Shown here: piece by piece, positions 1 through 8,933 of the stretch
How positions within the stretch are numbered: position 1 is the first letter of the stretch
Layout of the letters: each line of letters opens with the position of its first letter
Assembly (NCBI GenBank): GCA_021791245.1
Contig: JAJYWY010000031.1
Location: 1 to 55,393, forward strand
Source: Microcaldota archaeon
GTDB lineage: Archaea > Micrarchaeota > Micrarchaeia > Micrarchaeales > CABMGC01
DNA length: 55,393 bases
Direction: 5' to 3'
The notes under the pieces: model-generated
The model's database searches: none
Told to the model about the DNA's origin: nothing
What the model saw: only the letters and a program-made list of their open reading frames with translations
Position numbers and translations under genes: made by a program

Positions 1-572
1 GTGATGGATTTGGGGTTGGCGAGAATTACGACTCTTTTATTATCAACTTCTACTTCTTGAGGATCTACGAACAAAGCGACATTTTCTTTTCCTATTGTTT
101 CTTCTGGAATCTGCGATGCAGGAAATATCCATTTTCTGCCCACTCCATCATTATCCATATCTACTACATCCTCCCCTTTTTTGAATTTTACATCTTGCTC
201 CAGATAAATTAGAACTTCCCTTGCCCATGAGGGATAATAATTTTGTTCGCACAGAGACTTCCATGCATCTGAATATACAAATACATCGTCATGCAGTACA
301 TTTGAAGGGAGGCCTCCCTTGTCTTTTACGAGATCTCTCGCTTCCAGCCAAGCTGCCTTGATTACTTTTCCGTCTTTGTCGAGCAGAGGCACTATCCTCT
401 GTTTTCCCGGAATTATTATTTTGGGTTCAGCTTTTTGTTGTTCTGCTGCTTCTTTTGCTTTCCTTTCCTCTTCTTCTTTTGCTTCTCTCTTTTTCTCTAT
501 GCCCTTTACGTATTCATCAAGATTTTTATTGCCCCCTATCCTGAGGTTTTTTGGAATGAATATATTGTCCAT
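1..572 (-). CDS. Hypothetical protein, 3'-truncated by window edge; partner of MoxR ATPase
   Basis: The frame starts at an ATG at 572 (protein begins MDNIFIPKNLRIGG) and stays open to base 1, so about 190 residues are visible and the C-terminus is missing. Residues about 25-50 form a charged Lys/Glu/Ala-rich stretch likely to be helical or coiled coil; the rest looks globular and soluble, with no signal peptide or membrane segment. It begins 16 bp after the MoxR-type ATPase stop, so the two are almost certainly co-transcribed. MoxR ATPases usually work with a neighbouring partner, often a VWA-domain protein; the visible part shows no VWA MIDAS motif, though one could lie beyond the edge. Family not recognised. 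Confidence 0.7.
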   Translation of the reverse strand, partial: MDNIFIPKNLRIGGNKNLDEYVKGIEKKREAKEEEERKAKEAAEQQKAEPKIIIPGKQRIVPLLDKDGKVIKAAWLEARDLVKDKGGLPSNVLHDDVFVYSDAWKSLCEQNYYPSWAREVLIYLEQDVKFKKGEDVVDMDNDGVGRKWIFPASQIPEETIGKENVALFVDPQEVEVDNKRVVILANPKSI

Positions 573-588
573 GTCTTACACTTTAGGT

Positions 589-1965
589 TCATTTTGTGCT
601 TGCTGCTATTGCCTTATTGTTTATGTCACGCGCAATCTGCTTTGCGAATTCCCAGCTTGGAGGAATATCATTTTCGTGTTTTTCTTTTAGTTCGCCCTGT
701 GCGGCGTATTTAATTGCTATGAGTGAGGCTTCTATTCCTTTATTGACTTCTTTAGCTACTTCTTTTACCACATTATCCGCAGCAATGTTTGGGTTTCCGT
801 AATTTCCCTCAAGCTCTATTAGCGCGGTTGTTAATGCTCCGGAATATGGAAGTACGAGCCTGTACGCTTCAAGCACGGTATTATAGTCGAGCTTGAATTC
901 GGCGCCAGTGCGCGCGGATGCGACTGCTGCAAGCCCTATTGCAAGAGACATCGTCTTGTTCACTCCCCTTATAGTGAAAGGTTTTACAAAAGATATCATG
1001 TTTCCTGCCGCGTTTGCCCCTTTTTGCACCAATATGTCGGGATATACGTTTTTTATCATTCTCTTGCTCATCATATATGCGAAACTTTTGTTATTGGAAT
1101 CGATATTGACAGAATCTATGTAGTCGATCCCATGGTCTAAGAATTGCCCGGTGAGCCATGCATCGAAATAATTGCTGCTGTTTATCCTAAACTCGGGCAT
1201 TCCTGCAGGATATACTTTTGTCTGTTCATATGCAGACACTACTTCCTTTATTAGATCGTTTTTCTCCGATATTTTTACCCTAGGGTCTGTGGTGTTCATA
1301 GAAACGTTAAGGGTGTCCATAGGCAATGGATAATAATAATCGAAATCTATTGTAAGATGAAGCCTGTCGCGGAGAGCATTGTCTATTGAAAATGTGCCCA
1401 TGAATTCTCCATTGCCGAGGTTTCCAGTGGCTATGCCAATGAAATAATTTGATGCTCCTGGTTTGCCAAGGTACACCTTCTTTCCCTTGAACTCTATGTA
1501 TCCGTCGGTTATGTTGAAAAATTGGTTTTGTAGTACGGGCGGGCATCTGTTCAGCTCGTCTATAAGCGCAAGATTGAAATTAACCTTTTCTGTCAGTTCT
1601 GTCACATCGTCGGTCTTTCCTTTCATTTTCGAGAGCTTATCTAGATCCATCCTTGTAAACAGCCCATTCAGGTTAATATCCAGAGACCCTCTAAGATCAA
1701 GAGCATTGCCATTGAATATAGAATTCATTATATCGTTGGAAATTTGCGTCTTTCCAGGTCCTGCCTCTCCTACGAAGAAGAGGTTCAGCCTTGTGACAAG
1801 CGCTGCAACAATCACATCCCACATCTTTAGCTGAATTCCGTTTACATTTGCGACATCCCTGCTGTTTGTGTATATCCGCTTAACGGACAAAAGCGGCTTG
1901 ATCATCTCAAAATTCGGAGTTCTTATTTGGTCTTCTTTCTTCTTGATTTGTTCAATTGCATTCAA
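589..1965 (-). CDS. MoxR-like AAA+ ATPase
   Basis: A 458-residue AAA+ ATPase of the MoxR type, thought to remodel or assemble partner proteins using ATP. Walker A is GEAGPGKT at about 66-73 and Walker B is in ALIDELNRCPP near 133, followed by a sensor-type stretch (ATGNLGNGEFMG) and an arginine-containing ALRDRL. The C-terminal third is helical with no further recognised domain and is longer than in minimal MoxR proteins (about 330 residues). The gene starts 23 bases after a TATA-like stretch and is followed 16 bp later by the partly visible unknown gene. Family assignment is firm; the client protein is unknown. Confidence 0.85.
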   Translation of the reverse strand: MNAIEQIKKKEDQIRTPNFEMIKPLLSVKRIYTNSRDVANVNGIQLKMWDVIVAALVTRLNLFFVGEAGPGKTQISNDIMNSIFNGNALDLRGSLDINLNGLFTRMDLDKLSKMKGKTDDVTELTEKVNFNLALIDELNRCPPVLQNQFFNITDGYIEFKGKKVYLGKPGASNYFIGIATGNLGNGEFMGTFSIDNALRDRLHLTIDFDYYYPLPMDTLNVSMNTTDPRVKISEKNDLIKEVVSAYEQTKVYPAGMPEFRINSSNYFDAWLTGQFLDHGIDYIDSVNIDSNNKSFAYMMSKRMIKNVYPDILVQKGANAAGNMISFVKPFTIRGVNKTMSLAIGLAAVASARTGAEFKLDYNTVLEAYRLVLPYSGALTTALIELEGNYGNPNIAADNVVKEVAKEVNKGIEASLIAIKYAAQGELKEKHENDIPPSWEFAKQIARDINNKAIAASTK

Positions 1966-2054
1966 TTTTCACACCAATTATATTATTCTGTATAATATAA
2001 ACTGTGTAGAATCAGCGCTATTTGCGCTGCTTGCACGCTATTTCCTTATTCTTG

Positions 2055-2360
2055 CTATATATATGCTTTGTTCTTTGTTCGTTTATTGTGTTTATTCAGT
2101 ATCTGTATTACCTGTGCAACAGAAAGTTTATTTGGTACGTTGACTTCCATATGAATGTGTGCAAAATCGTCTCCAAACGAGAATTCTTTTATCTTGATTT
2201 TGTACTGCATCTCGATTTCTTTGAATGCATCTGCAACAATCTTCTGCATCTTCGGATTCTTGAAGACCTTGAATCGATATTTCGGTACAAGCACAATGTG
2301 CTCAAAGTTGTACTGGAAATCCAATTCCTTTTTATTTTTTGTCTGATTTACACTCACCAT
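2055..2360 (-). pseudogene. tnpA: IS200/IS605-type transposase TnpA, C-terminally truncated
   Basis: From the ATG at 2360 the protein reads MVSVNQTKNKKELDF and shows the conserved TnpA core: a strand ending in HIVLVPKYRFKV, then the metal-binding HUH-type motif AHIHMEVNVP and KLSVAQVIQIL. Family members are about 130-155 residues and carry the catalytic tyrosine in a C-terminal helix after this point. Here the frame stops after about 101 residues (KNKAYI), so that tyrosine helix is absent and the enzyme should be inactive. A frame extension upstream to 2408 looks non-native. The palindrome at 2464-2482 lies where an element end is expected. Confidence 0.75.
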
Positions 2361-2463
2361 TGTATCGCGTCGGCGGCAGAATATTAGCAGCAGTAAAACC
2401 TGCTGCACACTGCCGTTGGAGAAATATTCTAGAGAAAGCGTATATTACTGAATGATTAGACAA

Positions 2464-2482
2464 TCCCCAACGAAGTTGGGGG
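2464..2482. repeat. Palindromic hairpin, probable IS200-type left end
   Basis: The arms ccccaac (2465-2471) and gttgggg (2475-2481) pair perfectly around a gaa loop, with a possible outer G-T pair. IS200/IS605 transposases recognise subterminal hairpins of this kind as single-stranded DNA. It lies about 105 bp upstream of the tnpA start. No matching right-end hairpin was found near the truncated 3' end of tnpA. Confidence 0.55.
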
Positions 2483-2567
2483 AATCTTCAGGATATTAAT
2501 AATGTAGCACCAGAATCTCACATTTAACCTATATATTACAATACATATGCTTAGGAGAATCCGTTTA

Positions 2568-3884
2568 TTACTCAGACCTTAATGCCTTTATAGGGTCGAC
2601 TGTGCTGGCCTTCCATGCTGGATACATGCTCGCCGCTACGCTTACGGCCACTGCTACAAGTATCGCGGCTATTACTATAGTTATGCTTACAGATGGCGTC
2701 AGAGAAAAGGATGATGCTGATGCGCCGGATGGAGGACTTATGCTTCCTGGCCCCCCGGCGAAAGCGGCTCTGCTGCCACTTGCGCCTGCTCTGAACGAAC
2801 CTCCGGTGAATGAAGTGGTATGTGCTCCGCCTGAGCTTGCTGCACCGGATCCAAGCGTTGCGGCTAGGCCGTATGACCCGCCAACTCCCGCAGCTACGCC
2901 TATTATCCCTCCAAGTAACCCTATTATAAGCGCCTCGCTTAGGAACAACATGAGCACATCGCGCTTGCTGAACCCTATAGATTTTAGTATGCCTATCTCG
3001 TGGGTTCTTTCAGCCACAGAGACCATCATTATGCTCAATATGCTTATTCCGGCCACTATAAGGGATATGCCGGCTATAGCTGCAAGAAGGAGGCTCAGCG
3101 ATCCTGTTATGGAGGACACAGTCTGTGCAATCTGCTGAACTGATATTACCCTCAAAGTATTCCCATATATTGTAGTGAGAAGGGCGTATAGGGGCGCGAC
3201 TGTCGTAGTATTTGTAGCTTTTACCACGATAATGTTGTACGAGTACTTGTTCGTTATTGCCTCTGCAGCCTGGATGGGTATGAATATCGAGGTATCAGGG
3301 GATATGAATGCCGCACTGCCATATGCGTTCAATATTCCTGATGGTATAATTGTAACGCTCTTCTCGCCGCTGTCTGTTTTTGTTGTTATGTATATTGGAT
3401 TGCTGACGGTAACTGAAGATGCCTGCTGGGTTGAGGTAGGAAACGCTATGCTATATCCGACTAATCCGAACGGTAGGCTTGTATCCTGAAACACGCTTCC
3501 TGAAAGAAGGCTCACATTGCCTATGAGCTGGGAAAGGCTGTAATTGCTTACTCCTACGATCGTTGCTGTTAGCTGCTGCCCTGAAATCGTTATGTTTGCC
3601 GGAAAAGAGATTGCCGGCACCACAACACTCACATTAGGAAGGCTCTCTATTTCTGCAACATCCGCATCTGTCAATATATGCTGGCCAGATGCAGAAAGGA
3701 ATATTGAAGTAGGGCCAATCGTGGAAAGCGATTTCGATATGCCGGCTGATGCGCCGGATACTAGAGATACCAGGGCAACTATTGCGGCTACACCAATCGC
3801 CACGCTGAGCACGGTAAGCGCTGCGCGCATCTTCCTCTCGGAGATTCCCTTAAGGCTAAGCCACAAAAGGTCGTTGTACTTCAT
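2568..3884 (-). CDS. ABC transporter permease, MacB/FtsX type
   Basis: A 438-residue membrane protein with the MacB/FtsX plan: a transmembrane helix near residues 20-45 (TVLSVAIGVAAIVALVSLVSG), a large external domain to about residue 250, then three helices (SLSLLLAAIAGISLIVAG, MLFLSEALIIGLLGG and a final VSITIVIAAILVAVAVSVAAS). ILSIMMVSVAERTHEIGILKSIG is the coupling segment typical of FtsX domains. A Gly/Ser/Ala-rich loop of about 60 residues near residue 345-400 interrupts the last part and is unusual. It overlaps the preceding gene by 4 bp (ATGA) and is the last gene of the operon. Such permeases move or release lipophilic or envelope substrates by mechanotransmission. Confidence 0.88.
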   Translation of the reverse strand: MKYNDLLWLSLKGISERKMRAALTVLSVAIGVAAIVALVSLVSGASAGISKSLSTIGPTSIFLSASGQHILTDADVAEIESLPNVSVVVPAISFPANITISGQQLTATIVGVSNYSLSQLIGNVSLLSGSVFQDTSLPFGLVGYSIAFPTSTQQASSVTVSNPIYITTKTDSGEKSVTIIPSGILNAYGSAAFISPDTSIFIPIQAAEAITNKYSYNIIVVKATNTTTVAPLYALLTTIYGNTLRVISVQQIAQTVSSITGSLSLLLAAIAGISLIVAGISILSIMMVSVAERTHEIGILKSIGFSKRDVLMLFLSEALIIGLLGGIIGVAAGVGGSYGLAATLGSGAASSGGAHTTSFTGGSFRAGASGSRAAFAGGPGSISPPSGASASSFSLTPSVSITIVIAAILVAVAVSVAASMYPAWKASTVDPIKALRSE

Positions 3885-5584
3885 CTGGCGCGCACCTTGG
3901 CCTTCTCATCTTCAGAATTTGCATGCCTTTTCCTCTTCCTTACGTAGCGCACGTATACAAAGACAGCAATACCAGCTACTGCTATAACAGCCAATGCATC
4001 TATTATGTAGAACGAGTTACCCCTTCTTGGATAAGCTCCGGACAGAGTTGCATTGCCGCCATATGCATAAACTGCACTGTTCTGCGCAGACGTTAGAGAA
4101 GGCGCGCCAATCTGCACCGTAGAGTACATTGTCACATTCTGCTTCTGGTTCAGGTTGTTAAGATACGATATGCTCATTGGTATTTTGTACGTTCCTTCCT
4201 TTAGCGATGGCTTGGACACGAAACTTATGGTAAAAGCGGTAGGCGTGTCTATCGGAATTGTACCCACGAAAGTAGTAGGGGAACCAACTATGCTTATGCC
4301 CGCAGGTGGAGACGCTGTTATCTGCGCGGCTATTGCAGACTGCGTGCCTATATTGTCCAGTGTTCCTGTTACGGAGAATATCTGGCCCGCTGTTGGGAAA
4401 GCCGGAGAGACTATCTCGGTAACATTTGTTATATTTATTAATCCATGGGTTATGAAGCTCAAGATCCTAGTAGCGGTATTGGCTTGGTTGCCAAGCACAT
4501 AGCTTGCATCCATTGTGAGAGTGCTTATTGGAGACGATGACGACTGCGAGTATAGGGTTACTGGAAAGCTTGCATTTGAATCCGGTGCTATATAAGGTAT
4601 TGTTACGAAATTTCCCCTACCCAGGATGCTTAGGGATGACGACGGGGAGAGCACAGCGGTAAAATTATATATCGGTAAAGAAGCTGTGTTCTGCACTATT
4701 ATGCTGGTGTTCTTTATTATTCCAGAAACAAGAGTCTGATTTCCGGGATATATGTAAATGTTGCTAGATGCACTTGGCAATGCGAAGAAGCCGAGGGTGT
4801 CGCTTATGCTTGTATTGAATCCGTAAGGGCTTATGTAATGCGAATTAATGTCGAAAACTATAGAGCTGCCTGAGTTTCCAGTTGGGATATAAACTTTCAT
4901 GTATGTTACATTAGACTGCCCCGGACCCAGAGAATATATCTCGTCAGGCTGAGAAAGTATGCTTACCCCGCCTGCCGCAACAGTTGTAACAAGATTCTTA
5001 ACTATTCCAGTTCCCGCATTCGTAACAACCACAGGTATACTGCTAACCTGACCAGAATTTATGCCAGGGCTGTTTGAGCTGAACGCTATGTCAGGGTCCC
5101 CTTTTATTGGGATATTTATGTTGAATGTTAACTTATACCTAGTTATACCCGTGTTGTTTGTGTAGTTCCATGAAATATAGAGGGGATATGAGCTCGATAC
5201 GTTCGGGCCTGAAGTAATGTTCTTTGCTATGTCAAGGTAATATACAAGATTGAAGATTGATGGTGAAGATTCGCTTGCTGCATAGTCTATAGGGGAAAGG
5301 GAGCTGTTGTAATTACTTATACCACCGTATAGAGATAGCTGTGCCTGCAGGCTTTGTATGCTGCACGAGTTGCCTGAATTCTCCATAGTTATAGTGAATG
5401 GGAGATAACTGTCGCCCGGCCCTGCGGATATGGGATGCGTGGCATTTCCCCACATCGCATTTATTATGTTCAGGCTATATCCAGGGTTTGCGCATGCAAC
5501 AGCTGCGCTGGCAATCCCTGGCTGCGCCATAAGCACAGCAGCCAGAAGTATAGGCATCGCGAACAATTTCAATCTCGTATCCAT
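3881..5584 (-). CDS. Secreted, C-terminally anchored Ig-like (COG1361/NEW3-type) protein
   Basis: A 567-residue envelope protein. It has an N-terminal signal peptide (LFAMPILLAAVLMAQPGIASAA), several beta-sandwich repeats of the CARDB/NEW3 sort with repeated phrases on asparagine-rich, glycosylation-prone strands (for example VVVTNAGTGIVKNL and VTGTLDNIGTQSAIAA), then a transmembrane helix (YIIDALAVIAVAGIAVFVYV) and a basic tail of about 25 residues. It lies between ABC ATPase and permease genes and overlaps both. In archaea such COG1361 proteins often accompany MacB-like exporters, so it may act as the external adaptor, similar in position to MacA. That role is inference. Confidence 0.8.
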   Translation of the reverse strand: MDTRLKLFAMPILLAAVLMAQPGIASAAVACANPGYSLNIINAMWGNATHPISAGPGDSYLPFTITMENSGNSCSIQSLQAQLSLYGGISNYNSSLSPIDYAASESSPSIFNLVYYLDIAKNITSGPNVSSSYPLYISWNYTNNTGITRYKLTFNINIPIKGDPDIAFSSNSPGINSGQVSSIPVVVTNAGTGIVKNLVTTVAAGGVSILSQPDEIYSLGPGQSNVTYMKVYIPTGNSGSSIVFDINSHYISPYGFNTSISDTLGFFALPSASSNIYIYPGNQTLVSGIIKNTSIIVQNTASLPIYNFTAVLSPSSSLSILGRGNFVTIPYIAPDSNASFPVTLYSQSSSSPISTLTMDASYVLGNQANTATRILSFITHGLINITNVTEIVSPAFPTAGQIFSVTGTLDNIGTQSAIAAQITASPPAGISIVGSPTTFVGTIPIDTPTAFTISFVSKPSLKEGTYKIPMSISYLNNLNQKQNVTMYSTVQIGAPSLTSAQNSAVYAYGGNATLSGAYPRRGNSFYIIDALAVIAVAGIAVFVYVRYVRKRKRHANSEDEKAKVRAR

Positions 5585-6291
5585 TTTTTTCCTCCTCTTT
5601 CCTCTTTTTCTATAAGCCCGTCCTTTATGTGTATCCTTCTCTCGAAGAATCCGGCAAGTTCAGGATCATGAGTTACCATGACAATCGTTGTTTTGTGCTC
5701 TTTGCTCACTCGCAGCATCATGTTTATAGTGTTCTTTGTAGTCTTCGTATCTAGATTTCCTGTTGGTTCGTCTGCAAGTATTATATCCGGCTTATTCACA
5801 AGCGCCCGCACTATTGCGACTCTCTGCTGCTCCCCTCCGCTCAGCTCTGTCGGCTTCTTTCCATAATAAGGTATTCCTATCTCTTCCAGCATCTGCTTTG
5901 CATATTCCTCCTTTTCAGGGGTGTGCCTATTGTCCACCATCAGTGGAAGCATCACATTCTGCAATGCGCTCAAATAAGGCACTAAATTATATGACTGGAA
6001 TATGAATCCTATCTTCTCATTCCTGAGCTTTGACACATCCGCATCGCTGAGCTTCGAAACATCTACTCCATCTATTATCACTTTGCCGTTCGTAGGGGAG
6101 TCTAGAGTGCCCATCATATCGAGAAGCGTGGTCTTGCCGCTTCCGGACGGACCTACTATTGCGGTGAATTCATTTGCCATTATCTTTACAGATATCCCCT
6201 TTATTGCCTCATATGATATCCCTTTTGATCTGTATACTTTCTTTATGTCTTTTAGTTCTATTATCGCTTTTTCAGCGCCACTAGTATTCAT
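5569..6291 (-). CDS. ABC transporter ATPase, LolD/MacB type
   Basis: A 240-residue nucleotide-binding subunit. It shows Walker A (GPSGSGKTT near 47), Q-loop ([21 protein letters not shown]), signature LSGGEQQR, Walker B plus D-loop ([11 protein letters not shown]) and H-loop ([10 protein letters not shown]). The sequence is close to the MacB/LolD/FtsE group, which powers FtsX-like permeases rather than classical importers. It overlaps the regulator gene upstream by 4 bp and the secreted protein gene downstream by 16 bp, so the three translate as one unit with the permease at 2568-3884. Complete, with no missing catalytic motif. Confidence 0.93.
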   Translation of the reverse strand: MNTSGAEKAIIELKDIKKVYRSKGISYEAIKGISVKIMANEFTAIVGPSGSGKTTLLDMMGTLDSPTNGKVIIDGVDVSKLSDADVSKLRNEKIGFIFQSYNLVPYLSALQNVMLPLMVDNRHTPEKEEYAKQMLEEIGIPYYGKKPTELSGGEQQRVAIVRALVNKPDIILADEPTGNLDTKTTKNTINMMLRVSKEHKTTIVMVTHDPELAGFFERRIHIKDGLIEKEERGGKKWIRD

Positions 6292-7790
6292 GTGGACACA
6301 TTTCCAAATATTATTCCACCCTGCGTGGCAACGGTTATCCCATAGATACTATTATTATTTATTCTTATTGCAGAGCTTGAATTGAAAAACTTCAGCTGTC
6401 CATTGAAGGATAGCGTCACGTTTTCACCCGGTCTTAGGATATATCCGAATATTTTGGGTTTCGCCATTCCTTCTGTTGCTTCTGCATGCATAAAGGAAGC
6501 ATTGCTGACATTACTTGCATTCATTGCCATCAAACCGAAGCCGGAACCGGCCATTGGAGGTAGCGCATGCGCCCATTTTGAGCGTTCCACAGATAAGAAA
6601 ACGCTGCTCATATTGGGTGATGGCAAAAGTAATGTCCCATTTGCGTTTGCAAACAGCATCATGTTGTCTAGGTGCATCAGTAGGAACTGCTTGGTCATGC
6701 TCGACCGCATGGCATCAAAATAGCTTTCCCTGTTCCCTCTTGAAATTGTTATTGTGACTGGTGAAGATATATTTAGCTTGTAAATGTTGCCGTTGAAGTG
6801 AAGGTCAATTCCGTATATTGTGGCGTTTTCAGTTCCTGTATTGCGAAGCGCTACGGAAACTGATGTGTAGTTGCCGTTGCTGTGCGCACTTGCGCTTATT
6901 ATCTTTATGCCTGAATTGTAAAGTATGTACTTGTCTGCCTCATCCAGAGTGTGAATAGCTGGCACCCGCCCTTGCCCTGAATCCCAGCTTGAATTAATAT
7001 GGACCATGGCAGCTCTAAGTGAAGAAAGCATGAGGAACTGCGTAGAATTATCGTAGTATATTGGGGTTACAACAGGAGAGAAGTCGAGCAGTATGCCGGA
7101 CGTGAAGTTAACCGCCTTGCTATTCTTTACAGAAGCAACAAGCTGTGTATTCTCTAGATATATCGGATATGTGATGTTGTCTATCTCTATGTCTGCATTG
7201 CTCACATTGAACATAACCTGCGATATCGTGGATCCTTGCTTTGCATACATGCTGCCTATTACCTGGCTTACATTTATCAGGCTCATAAGGTCTATCCTGC
7301 CGCTTGAATTTATATTTACCCAATTTGGATTTCCTAAACTTCCTATATTGGCTTCCATACCCGAATAATTTATGTAAATGGCCTGCGTGCCTGTGGGCAC
7401 GGTTGGCGGATCGGTTATGCTTATCGGCAAATACGTGGCTGTAGCGGAATTATATTGATAATATATGGCGTATATGGCTACAGCCACTAACAAAAAAGCA
7501 GCAACGAAGAAAAACGTTTTAGCAGGCTGCATCTTCCTGTTTACTATTTGTATGCCGAACTCGTTGCCGAGTTGCGAAATGCTCTGTGGGTTGGCACTTA
7601 TTTTATAATATTTCCATTTTTTTGTGTAGTTGTCGCTCTTCTCTATAAAGCCTGATTCTTCAAGGTCATGGAGGTGCTTGCTCACAGTAGATGGAGCAAG
7701 CTTAAGCTTTTCACTTATTGATGTGAGATTGTTTGAGCCGTTAGCTATGAGCTCAAGTATTCTCTTCTTTGTGTTTCCTTGTTTTGCCAT
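6288..7790 (-). CDS. Membrane-anchored winged-helix protein with large extracytoplasmic domain
   Basis: The first gene of the ABC operon. Residues about 1-65 form a winged helix of the ArsR/MarR style (KKRILELIANGSNNLTSISE, then STVSKHLHDLEESGFIEK). A single transmembrane helix follows near residue 95-115 (FFFVAAFLLVAVAIYAIYY), then about 385 residues outside the cell, rich in Asn/Ser/Thr glycosylation-type sites. The architecture suggests a one-component sensor that detects an envelope signal and acts on DNA at the inner face, plausibly controlling its own operon. I chose the ATG at 7790; one at 7799 is also possible. It overlaps the ATPase gene by 4 bp. The outer domain is not recognised. 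Confidence 0.75.
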   Translation of the reverse strand: MAKQGNTKKRILELIANGSNNLTSISEKLKLAPSTVSKHLHDLEESGFIEKSDNYTKKWKYYKISANPQSISQLGNEFGIQIVNRKMQPAKTFFFVAAFLLVAVAIYAIYYQYNSATATYLPISITDPPTVPTGTQAIYINYSGMEANIGSLGNPNWVNINSSGRIDLMSLINVSQVIGSMYAKQGSTISQVMFNVSNADIEIDNITYPIYLENTQLVASVKNSKAVNFTSGILLDFSPVVTPIYYDNSTQFLMLSSLRAAMVHINSSWDSGQGRVPAIHTLDEADKYILYNSGIKIISASAHSNGNYTSVSVALRNTGTENATIYGIDLHFNGNIYKLNISSPVTITISRGNRESYFDAMRSSMTKQFLLMHLDNMMLFANANGTLLLPSPNMSSVFLSVERSKWAHALPPMAGSGFGLMAMNASNVSNASFMHAEATEGMAKPKIFGYILRPGENVTLSFNGQLKFFNSSSAIRINNNSIYGITVATQGGIIFGNVST

Positions 7791-7799
7791 GATAAGCAC

Positions 7800-8206
7800 T
7801 GATGCATGTTATTGCTTGTATTCTTTCAAATTATATTTTTATACTGTTCTATTCATTTCGTTTTTATTTCGCTTTTTAATTTACGAAATAAGGAAGGTAA
7901 AATAATATGTGTTGGAACAGGTATATATTAGCTATCATCATACATATTGAGGAAATTCATTATCTAACAGTACTATGTTAACCATTCTGATATGAAACTG
8001 CGCCTTCGGTAACGGTTTAAACTTTGTTGCATGATAGCAAATTTGCAAATTCTTATTTCTATATAGAAATTATATTTTATTATACCATATCAGTTAAGCT
8101 AACCCTATTCCTTATATTAAATACCTTGGCAATACACTGGTCAATTGTATCATTTCCAGAACAACTGTATCAATATGTGCAAACTATAAGGCAAAAATCA
8201 GATGTT
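7800..8206. other. Intergenic stretch, no gene seen
   Basis: About 400 A/T-rich bases between two minus-strand transcription units. No convincing reading frame or tRNA was found. It should hold the promoter of the membrane-anchored regulator operon near 7810-7850, where T-rich runs resemble archaeal promoter DNA, and the 3' end of the unit at 8207-10490. A 10-bp palindrome gcaaatttgc sits at 8037-8046; its meaning is unknown. Confidence 0.5.
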
Positions 8207-8932
8207 TCAAAGTAATTTGCCGTTTTGGGTCTGATTCTTCTGTGCACTTTCTATTGTTTTTAGATCGTTTTTGAGATCTTGGAAAGAGTAGTGTGGATTG
8301 ACGCAACTGTTCCTCACAAACAGCATCATGCGTTCAGCAATGTGTGGGAGCCTAGCCAAAATGCTGGTAGAATATATTTCTACCCCAGAAAAACCAGATA
8401 TGTGCGGGATGTTATTTGGATTTACGTTTAATTTAAGGTTGTAGTAATAGGTATCAGAATCATGGCGGGTCATCATTGAATTCTCCCACCATCCGTCGCT
8501 CATCTGCCCTAATACTTCTTCTACAAAGATAAGGGCTTGGGATGGTTGCGTAAGATAAATTGTATATTCTCCAGTTCCCTGCATGGATCTGCCCATATTG
8601 CTCTTTTTGTAATAGGAATTATCTTCTGAGAATCTCTTGGCCACGGATTTATTGTACTCATTTAACCATGCCTTAAACCCTTTTTCCATTATTTCCTTTG
8701 CTTTGGCAGTATTTGACCATGTATTGGTATCCAACTCTCCGCGCTGAAGTTTCTTTATCTTCTCGCAATTCTCATCAGCCATGAATCTTAATGGATTTTG
8801 AATGAGCTTCATGTCCTTTTCATCAAAGTCTTCGAATCCTTTGATATTACGCATCGCATTTATTAATCTAGAATTGTCGTCTTCTGCGGCTTTCTCGCCC
8901 GAAGGCGCATTTTTCTCTTTTTTTGATTCCAT
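8207..8932 (-). CDS. Hypothetical soluble protein
   Basis: Start chosen at the ATG at 8932 because a strong Shine-Dalgarno (GGAGG) lies just before it, overlapping the end of the upstream gene, which stops 2 bp earlier. The product of about 241 residues (MESKKEKNAPSGEK) has a charged N-terminus, a helical middle, and a segment with many aromatic residues near MSDGWWENSMMTRHDSDTY. No signal peptide, membrane helix or known catalytic motif was seen. Translational coupling suggests it works with the protein of 8934-10217. No family recognised. Confidence 0.7.
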   Translation of the reverse strand: MESKKEKNAPSGEKAAEDDNSRLINAMRNIKGFEDFDEKDMKLIQNPLRFMADENCEKIKKLQRGELDTNTWSNTAKAKEIMEKGFKAWLNEYNKSVAKRFSEDNSYYKKSNMGRSMQGTGEYTIYLTQPSQALIFVEEVLGQMSDGWWENSMMTRHDSDTYYYNLKLNVNPNNIPHISGFSGVEIYSTSILARLPHIAERMMLFVRNSCVNPHYSFQDLKNDLKTIESAQKNQTQNGKLL

Positions 8933-8933
8933 A

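Noticed and set aside
2464-2482. Rho-independent-type terminator
   Set aside because: No T run follows the hairpin on either strand, and its place upstream of tnpA fits a transposon end better.
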